DNA from: an uncultured Actinotalea sp.
GTDB lineage: Bacteria > Actinomycetota > Actinomycetes > Actinomycetales > Cellulomonadaceae
DNA: 10,115 bases
Assembly: GCF_946885855.1 (NCBI RefSeq)
Contig: NZ_CAMPHH010000114.1
Span: forward strand, 1-10,115
Direction: 5' to 3'
The first letter of the stretch is position 1. Each line of letters begins with the position of its first letter. A program made the position numbers and the translations under genes. The notes beneath the pieces were generated by a model. It saw nothing but the letters and a program-made list of their open reading frames with translations. It had not been told where the DNA came from and made no database searches. This document shows, piece after piece, positions 6,549 to 10,115 of this stretch.

Positions 6549-7451
6549 TCTCCGCACTCGTCCGGGCCGCGCCCCGTGCGCCCGCGGTGTTGAGCCGCGC
6601 CGCCTGCCGGGTCAGGTGGTCCCGCTCGGGCGCGCTCGCGGCCTTCCGCGCCGCCACGGCGTAGAGCCCCGCGGCGGTCGCCGTGTCCCCGGCGCGCGCG
6701 TGCAGGTGGGCCGCCACGGCGTCGTACCGGGGGAGTGCCGGGTCCAGTCCTGCCAGCGCCGCCAGCCCGGCGCGCGCCCCGTCCGCCTCCCCGACGGCGA
6801 CCGCGCGGTTGAGCCGGGCGACGGGGCTCCCGGTGATCCGGACGAGCTCGTCGTACCACTCGACGACCTGCACCCAGTCGGTCTCCGCCGCCGTCGGGGC
6901 ATCGGCGTGCAGCGCCGCGATCGCCGCCTGCGCCTGGTACTCGCCGAGGCGGTCGCGCGCGAGCGCTGCCTGCAGCACGTCGACCCCCTCGCGGATGAGC
7001 GCCGTGTCCCACCGGGCACGGTCCTGCTCCGCCAGCGGGACGAGGGCGCCCTCGGCGGTGGTCCGGGCCGCGCGCCGCGCGTGGTGCAGCAGCACGAGCG
7101 CGAGCAGGTCCTGCACCTCCGGGTGGTCGACCACCGCGGCGAGCTGCCGCGTGAGGCGGATGGCCTCGGCGTGTCGTCGGCCGACGGCGCCGGCCCCGGG
7201 TGGGGCTCGGCCGCGACGGCGTCCTCCCGACGACGGCGCGCCGCCTCCGAGCGCGTGGCGTCGAGGAACCTGCGCCACGCGACCGCCACGAGCCACGCGA
7301 GGGGGTCCCGCGGCGTCGTCGTCAGCCAGGTGCGCAGCGCCTCGACCAGGGCGTCCTGCACGGCGTCCTCGGCCGCCGCGAAGTCGGCCCCGCGGCGGAC
7401 GAGGGCACCGAGCGCCCGTGGTGCGAGGCTGCGGACCGACGCCTCGTCCAC
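6532..7451 (-). pseudogene. ECF42-type RNA polymerase sigma factor, internal deletion and frameshift (sigma-4 lost)
   Basis: The start is a GTG (7449-7451) with GAGG six bases upstream, 8 bp after the DGPF gene's stop. The first 94 residues are a normal ECF42 N-terminus: VDEASVRSLAPRALGALVRR, then FAAAEDAVQDALVEALRTW and LAWLVAVAWRRFLDATRSEA of sigma domain 2, then PAPSADDT. At about 7167-7174 the family-like reading jumps frame to AEAIRLTRQL, which in intact relatives follows sigma domain 4 and begins the C-terminal TPR-like extension; 212 residues of that extension follow to a TGA at 6532-6534. The two parts make 306 residues against about 400 in the family, so roughly 100 residues (sigma domain 4 and linker) are missing and the frame is changed. 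Continued reading of the first frame gives an unrelated tail to 6612. Without domain 4, which reads the -35 element, it should not direct transcription. An assembly error is the main alternative. Confidence 0.85.
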
Positions 7452-7459
7452 GGCGGACC

Positions 7460-7867
7460 TCACTCCGTGATGGTCGGCGGGGCCGTGAGGAACGGCCGGA
7501 CCTCGAGCCACTCGTGGATCGGCCTCCCACCGGCACCCGGGGCCGCCGACAGCTCGCCGGCGAGCTCGACCGCGCGCTCCTGGCTCTCCACGTCGATGAC
7601 CATCCAGCCGGCGATGAGGTCCTTGGTCTCGGCGAACGGGCCGTCGGTCACCGGTGGACGGCCCTCGCCGTCGTACCGGACCCAGAGGCCGTCGGGGGCG
7701 AGCGCCTGCCCGTCGACGTTCTCCCCGGTGCCCTGGAGGCGCTCAGCGAAGTCGTTCATGTACCGGATGTGGGCGGCGACCTCGTCCGGCGTCCACCGGT
7801 CCATCGGGACGTCGTTCACCGCCGCCGGGTTGCCGCGGTAGTGCTTGAGGAGCAGGTACTTGGCCAT
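7460..7867 (-). CDS. DGPF/YCII-like domain protein, partner of ECF42 sigma factor
   Basis: 135 residues, the usual length for YCII-related DGPF proteins. It starts MAKYLLLKHYRG from an ATG with GGGAGGGAG upstream. The name-giving motif lies in PPVTDGPFAETKDLIAGWMV (71-90; DGPF at 75-78), followed by the IDVESQERAVELA strand-helix and the closing HEWLEVRPF. The fold is a small dimeric ferredoxin-like alpha/beta domain; its reaction, if any, is not established. Genes of this family sit beside ECF42 sigma factors and are reported as the targets of that group. Here the sigma gene follows 8 bp downstream but is broken. The DGPF reading frame itself is intact. Confidence 0.9.
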   Translation of the reverse strand: MAKYLLLKHYRGNPAAVNDVPMDRWTPDEVAAHIRYMNDFAERLQGTGENVDGQALAPDGLWVRYDGEGRPPVTDGPFAETKDLIAGWMVIDVESQERAVELAGELSAAPGAGGRPIHEWLEVRPFLTAPPTITE

Positions 7868-7915
7868 CGTCGGTCTCCCTCCCTGGTGCACCCGGTCCGG
7901 GCGCGTTCACCGGGG

Positions 7916-7942
7916 GACGGAACAGGCCGCCGGATCTCGACA
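7916..7942 (-). promoter_or_regulatory. Putative ECF42-dependent promoter of the DGPF gene
   Basis: On the minus strand TGTCGA (7942-7937), then exactly 17 nt, then CGTC (7919-7916), 48 nt before the DGPF start codon. From the literature as I recall it, ECF42 targets carry TGTCGA at -35 and CGA/TC at -10; the match and spacing are exact. The TGTCGA lies inside the palindrome that closes the gene upstream, so it could also be chance. Confidence 0.6.
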
Positions 7943-7963
7943 TCGAGCCGGACCCGCGTCCGG
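7930..7963 (-). terminator. Hairpins directly after the hypothetical gene's stop
   Basis: CCGGAC (7948-7953) and GTCCGG (7958-7963) form a 6-bp stem with a 4-nt loop touching the stop codon. The neighbouring stem CTCGA/TCGAG (7936-7940 with 7943-7947), extended by CCGG (7930-7933 with 7948-7951) past a 2-nt bulge, shares CCGG with it, so the two exclude each other. No T-run is present. Confidence 0.45.
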
Positions 7964-8350
7964 TCAGGTCGCGATCGGCTCGGAGACCCACGCCGGGATG
8001 TTCCCGTTCCTGGGCGTGAAGAGCACGCGGTGGAACCCGCGCGAGGGGTCCTCGGGCAGGTCGAAGGCGGTGCGGGCGCGGCGCCACCTGCGACGCTCCG
8101 CGACGGTCTCCCAACCGCCGCCGGCCGTGCGCCGCTGCAGCCGCACCGTGCCCGGCAGCTCGGTGGCGGGCGCGACCCGCGACGGCCCCTCCCGGTGCAG
8201 GGCGGTCCGGCCGGCCCGCAGCCGGTCCTTGGCCTTGACGGCCCCGATCGGCGCGGCGACCCCGAACGAGGCGCTCATGCCGGGCCCGCTGCTCATCGGG
8301 ACGTTCGCGGCGGCCATCGGTCGCTCGGTGCGGTCGGATCGGTCGGTCAT
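7964..8350 (-). CDS. Hypothetical protein with beta-sandwich-like C-terminal half
   Basis: 128 residues; I do not recognise a named family. The ATG has a GAGGGGG ribosome site and a plausible promoter further upstream. The first 40 residues are polar and Met/Ser/Ala rich, without signal peptide or membrane segment. From about 65 the pattern LPGTVRLQRRTAGGGWETVAE, then a turn with FDLPEDPSRGFHRVLFTP and the closing IPAWVSEPIA, resembles the alternating strands of Ig-like/carbohydrate-type beta-sandwich repeats that normally occur in secreted actinobacterial proteins. The absence of an export signal is therefore odd: it may be a cytosolic stand-alone domain, a fragment of a larger surface protein, or exported another way. 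It is divergent from the flotillin gene and followed by hairpins. Confidence 0.6.
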   Translation of the reverse strand: MTDRSDRTERPMAAANVPMSSGPGMSASFGVAAPIGAVKAKDRLRAGRTALHREGPSRVAPATELPGTVRLQRRTAGGGWETVAERRRWRRARTAFDLPEDPSRGFHRVLFTPRNGNIPAWVSEPIAT

Positions 8351-8379
8351 GGTGCCCCCTCGTCGCGAGTCCGAGTTCC

Positions 8380-8408
8380 ACCGTAGTGATCACCCGATCG
8401 GCTGTCAT
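8380..8408 (-). promoter_or_regulatory. Sigma-70-type promoter of the hypothetical gene
   Basis: On the minus strand ATGACA (8408-8403), 17 nt, TACGGT (8385-8380), 29 nt before the start codon. The -35 matches the TTGACA consensus at five of six bases and the -10 at T1, A2 and T6. The spacer holds the perfect palindrome GTGATCAC (8386-8393) directly against the -10, a position where a repressor could block. Confidence 0.5.
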
Positions 8409-8567
8409 CGGCCCCGGCCCGCCTGCCGCCGTCCGGGGGACCTCCCCTAGAGTGCAGGCGTCGTCGATCACGGAACGGTCCGGGTCGGTGACGGTCAGGG
8501 TGCAGGGGGGCGAGGGCGTCGTCGGCACCGCAACGCCCTCCGTGGGGGGCCCGTCCGGAGGTGTCCG
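8409..8567 (+). promoter_or_regulatory. Leader/promoter region of the flotillin gene
   Basis: A TAGAGT hexamer (8448-8453) could be a -10 element, but no -35 match stands 16-18 nt before it. The ribosome site GGAGG (8557-8561) is six bases from the ATG. No ORF, terminator or RNA gene is recognisable in the roughly 110 nt between the hexamer and the start. Confidence 0.3.
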
Positions 8568-10115
8568 ATGGAGCTCGTAGGTCCCGTCCTGATCGGCGTC
8601 GTGGTCGTCGCAGCGCTGCTGCTGCTCGGCCTCGTCGTCGCCGTCTACGCCAAGGCGCGGTTCAAGATCGCCACGCCCGACGAGGCGCTCATCATCACCG
8701 GCCGCAAGAGCGGGACGCCGGTCATCAACCCCGAGACCGGGGACGAGACGACGGACCTGTCCGGCCAGCGCGTCGTCATCGGCGGCGGCACGTTCGTCAA
8801 GCCGATCTTCGAGCAGGTCGTGCGCCTCTCGCTCGCCTCGCAGAGCTTCCCGGTCGCCGCGGAGGACGCGACGACCAAGAGCGGTGTCGGCGTGACGTTG
8901 CGCAGCATCGCGGTCGTCAAGGTCGGCGGCACGGAGCGGATGGTGCGGGCCGCGGCGCAGCGGTTCGCCGGCCGCAGCCAGGAGCAGGTGATCGAGCAGC
9001 AGACCAGCGAGGTCCTCGTCGGCGTGCTCCGCACCATCGCCGGCACGCTGACCGTCGAGTCGATCCTCTACGAGCGCCAGGACTTCTCCAAGGAGGTCAA
9101 GGACATCGCGGTGCCGATGCTCGCCGAGCGCGGCCTGGTCCTGGAGAACTTCGAGATCCAGACGGTCGAGGACTCCGGGGACTACATCCGCAACCTCGGC
9201 CGCCCGCGGGCTGCCGCCGTCGCCCGCGACGCCGAGATCGCCGAGGCGCAGGCGCAGCAGGAGAGCACGGAGCGCTCCAACGAGGCGGCGGTCCAGATCG
9301 CGGAGTCGAACAAGGCGCTGGCGCTGCGCAACGCGCAGATCGCGCAGCAGACCGCGCAGGCCCAGGCCGAGGCGGAGGCCGCCCAGGAGCGCGCCGAGGC
9401 CGAGGCGCAGCAGGCCGTCCTCGAGCAGCAGGAGCTCGTGGCCCAGCGGCGGGCCGCGCTGCGCGAGCAGGAGCTGCAGACCGAGGTCCGCAAGCCCGCC
9501 GAGGCGCGCAAGTACGAGGCCGCGCAGGAGGCGGACGCGCGCCGGTACGCCGCGGAGCAGGAGGCCGAGGCGGCGCGGACGGCCGCGATCCGCCGGGCCG
9601 AGGCCGAGGCGCACCGCACCACCGCGCAGGCCGACGCCGAGGCCGCGGCCGCGCGCTCGCGGGCCGAGGCGGCACTGGTGGAGGAGCAGCGTCGCGCCGA
9701 GGGGACGCTCGCGCTCGCGCGTGCGGAGGCGGACGGCATCCAGGCGCGCGGCGAGGCCGAGGCGGCCGCCGAGCGCGCCCGCGGTGAGTCCCGCGCCGCA
9801 GCGATCAAGGCCGAGTCGGACGCGTACCAGGCGTTCCCGGAGTCGGCGCGGCTGCAGATGGTCCTCGACGCCCTGCCCAAGGTCGCCCAGCCCTACGCCG
9901 ACGCCCTCGGCGCCATCGACGGCATCACGATCATCGACAAGGACGGTGCCTCCCGGGTCACCGGCCAGGTCGCGACCGGCGTGCAGGAGCTCGCGGCACT
10001 GCTCAAGGCGCAGACGGGCATCGACCTGCTCGACCTCGTCCAGGGGCGAGGGACGGAGCCCGCCGGGGTCGGCGCACGGGCCGCGTCCAGCGAGGGCGCG
10101 CCGTCGCGGGCGTCC
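8568..10115 (+). CDS. Flotillin / SPFH (band 7) family membrane protein, 3' end outside window
   Basis: 516 residues are visible from an ATG with GGAGG six bases upstream; no stop before the right edge, though the conserved body appears complete. One transmembrane helix at about 5-28 anchors the protein in the cytoplasmic membrane. It is followed by the SPFH domain (about 29-210; TPDEALIITGR near 36-46, SVASQ-like LASQSFPV near 89-96, ERGLVLENFEIQTVEDSGDY at 187-206, NLGRPRAAAVARDAEIAEAQ at 209-228). A long Ala/Glu/Gln/Arg coiled coil of AEAEA-type repeats runs to about 415. Then comes the conserved YQAFPESARLQMVLDALPKVA segment (420-440) and ITIIDKDG (453-460). Bacterial flotillins organise membrane microdomains and fluidity, often with an NfeD protein encoded next to them; none lies upstream here. 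The last 25 residues (RGTEPAGVGARAASS on) look like a variable low-complexity tail. Confidence 0.95.
   Translation, partial: MELVGPVLIGVVVVAALLLLGLVVAVYAKARFKIATPDEALIITGRKSGTPVINPETGDETTDLSGQRVVIGGGTFVKPIFEQVVRLSLASQSFPVAAEDATTKSGVGVTLRSIAVVKVGGTERMVRAAAQRFAGRSQEQVIEQQTSEVLVGVLRTIAGTLTVESILYERQDFSKEVKDIAVPMLAERGLVLENFEIQTVEDSGDYIRNLGRPRAAAVARDAEIAEAQAQQESTERSNEAAVQIAESNKALALRNAQIAQQTAQAQAEAEAAQERAEAEAQQAVLEQQELVAQRRAALREQELQTEVRKPAEARKYEAAQEADARRYAAEQEAEAARTAAIRRAEAEAHRTTAQADAEAAAARSRAEAALVEEQRRAEGTLALARAEADGIQARGEAEAAAERARGESRAAAIKAESDAYQAFPESARLQMVLDALPKVAQPYADALGAIDGITIIDKDGASRVTGQVATGVQELAALLKAQTGIDLLDLVQGRGTEPAGVGARAASSEGAPSRAS

Noticed and set aside
6612..7170. Continuation of the first sigma frame after the junction as a genuine alternative C-terminus
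   Set aside because: The translation is Arg/Ser/Thr/Pro-rich without ECF42 similarity, while the other frame over the same bases gives the well-conserved family extension.
6612..7451. Programmed frameshifting to join the two sigma halves
   Set aside because: No slippery heptamer is seen at the junction, and a shift alone could not restore the missing domain-4 residues.
7743..9614. A long minus-strand Leu/Arg/Gly-rich frame antisense to the flotillin gene
   Set aside because: It mirrors the Ala/Glu coiled-coil codons of flotillin; Leu-rich antisense frames are the normal image of GAG/GCG repeats.
9220..9800. GAGGCCGAGGC-like direct repeats as a possible repeat element
   Set aside because: They follow codon phase and encode the Ala/Glu coiled coil typical of flotillins, so protein composition explains them.
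1..10115. CRISPR array, tRNA/rRNA genes, insertion sequence or phage attachment site
   Set aside because: No regularly spaced repeat-spacer units, no cloverleaf or rRNA-like stretch, no transposase or integrase reading frame and no flanking terminal repeats were seen.

Overview
The window comes from a very GC-rich genome. Codon third positions are almost all G or C, GTG starts occur, GGAGG-type ribosome sites are common, and there are long spurious open frames antisense to real genes. With an ECF42/DGPF pair and a mycofactocin-free, actinobacterial style of gene content, this points to an actinobacterium, possibly a Cellulomonas-like one. That placement is inference; no RNA gene or marker fixes it. 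Nine loci are seen: eight apparently intact or edge-truncated genes and one broken gene.

Left half (1-5908) is a set of oxidative catabolic enzymes. On the minus strand lie a fumarylacetoacetate hydrolase (FAH)-family protein (cut by the left edge) and a thiamine-diphosphate-dependent decarboxylase/synthase-like enzyme. Divergent from the latter, on the plus strand, are a class A flavin monooxygenase of the 3-hydroxybenzoate 4-hydroxylase/phenol hydroxylase type and then a sarcosine-oxidase-like flavoenzyme. A TATACGATCC box occurs both in front of the FAH gene and in the divergent promoter, which suggests one regulator or one promoter type for the set. No regulator gene is in the window. The gap between the two minus-strand genes holds a 19-nt tandem repeat array with interleaved inverted repeats.

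Middle (5893-7963) is on the minus strand: a DUF4240 gene whose end overlaps the flavoenzyme gene by 16 bp, and a DGPF/YCII-like gene followed 8 bp later by an ECF42-type sigma factor gene. The sigma gene is broken. An internal deletion with a frame change removes the region that should hold sigma domain 4, while the N-terminal sigma-2 part and the C-terminal extension remain well conserved. A sequence matching the reported ECF42 target promoter (TGTCGA, 17 nt, CGTC) still stands in front of the DGPF gene. A perfect 12-bp hairpin with the sigma stop codon in its loop ends this unit.

Right part (7964-10115): a small hypothetical protein with a beta-sandwich-like C-terminal half on the minus strand, with a recognisable promoter, and divergent from it a flotillin/SPFH membrane protein that runs off the right edge. 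The most notable points are the sigma-4-less ECF42 gene beside its apparently intact target promoter, the shared box around the catabolic genes, and the flavoenzyme that keeps the covalent-FAD cysteine but seems to lack the oxygen-activating lysine.
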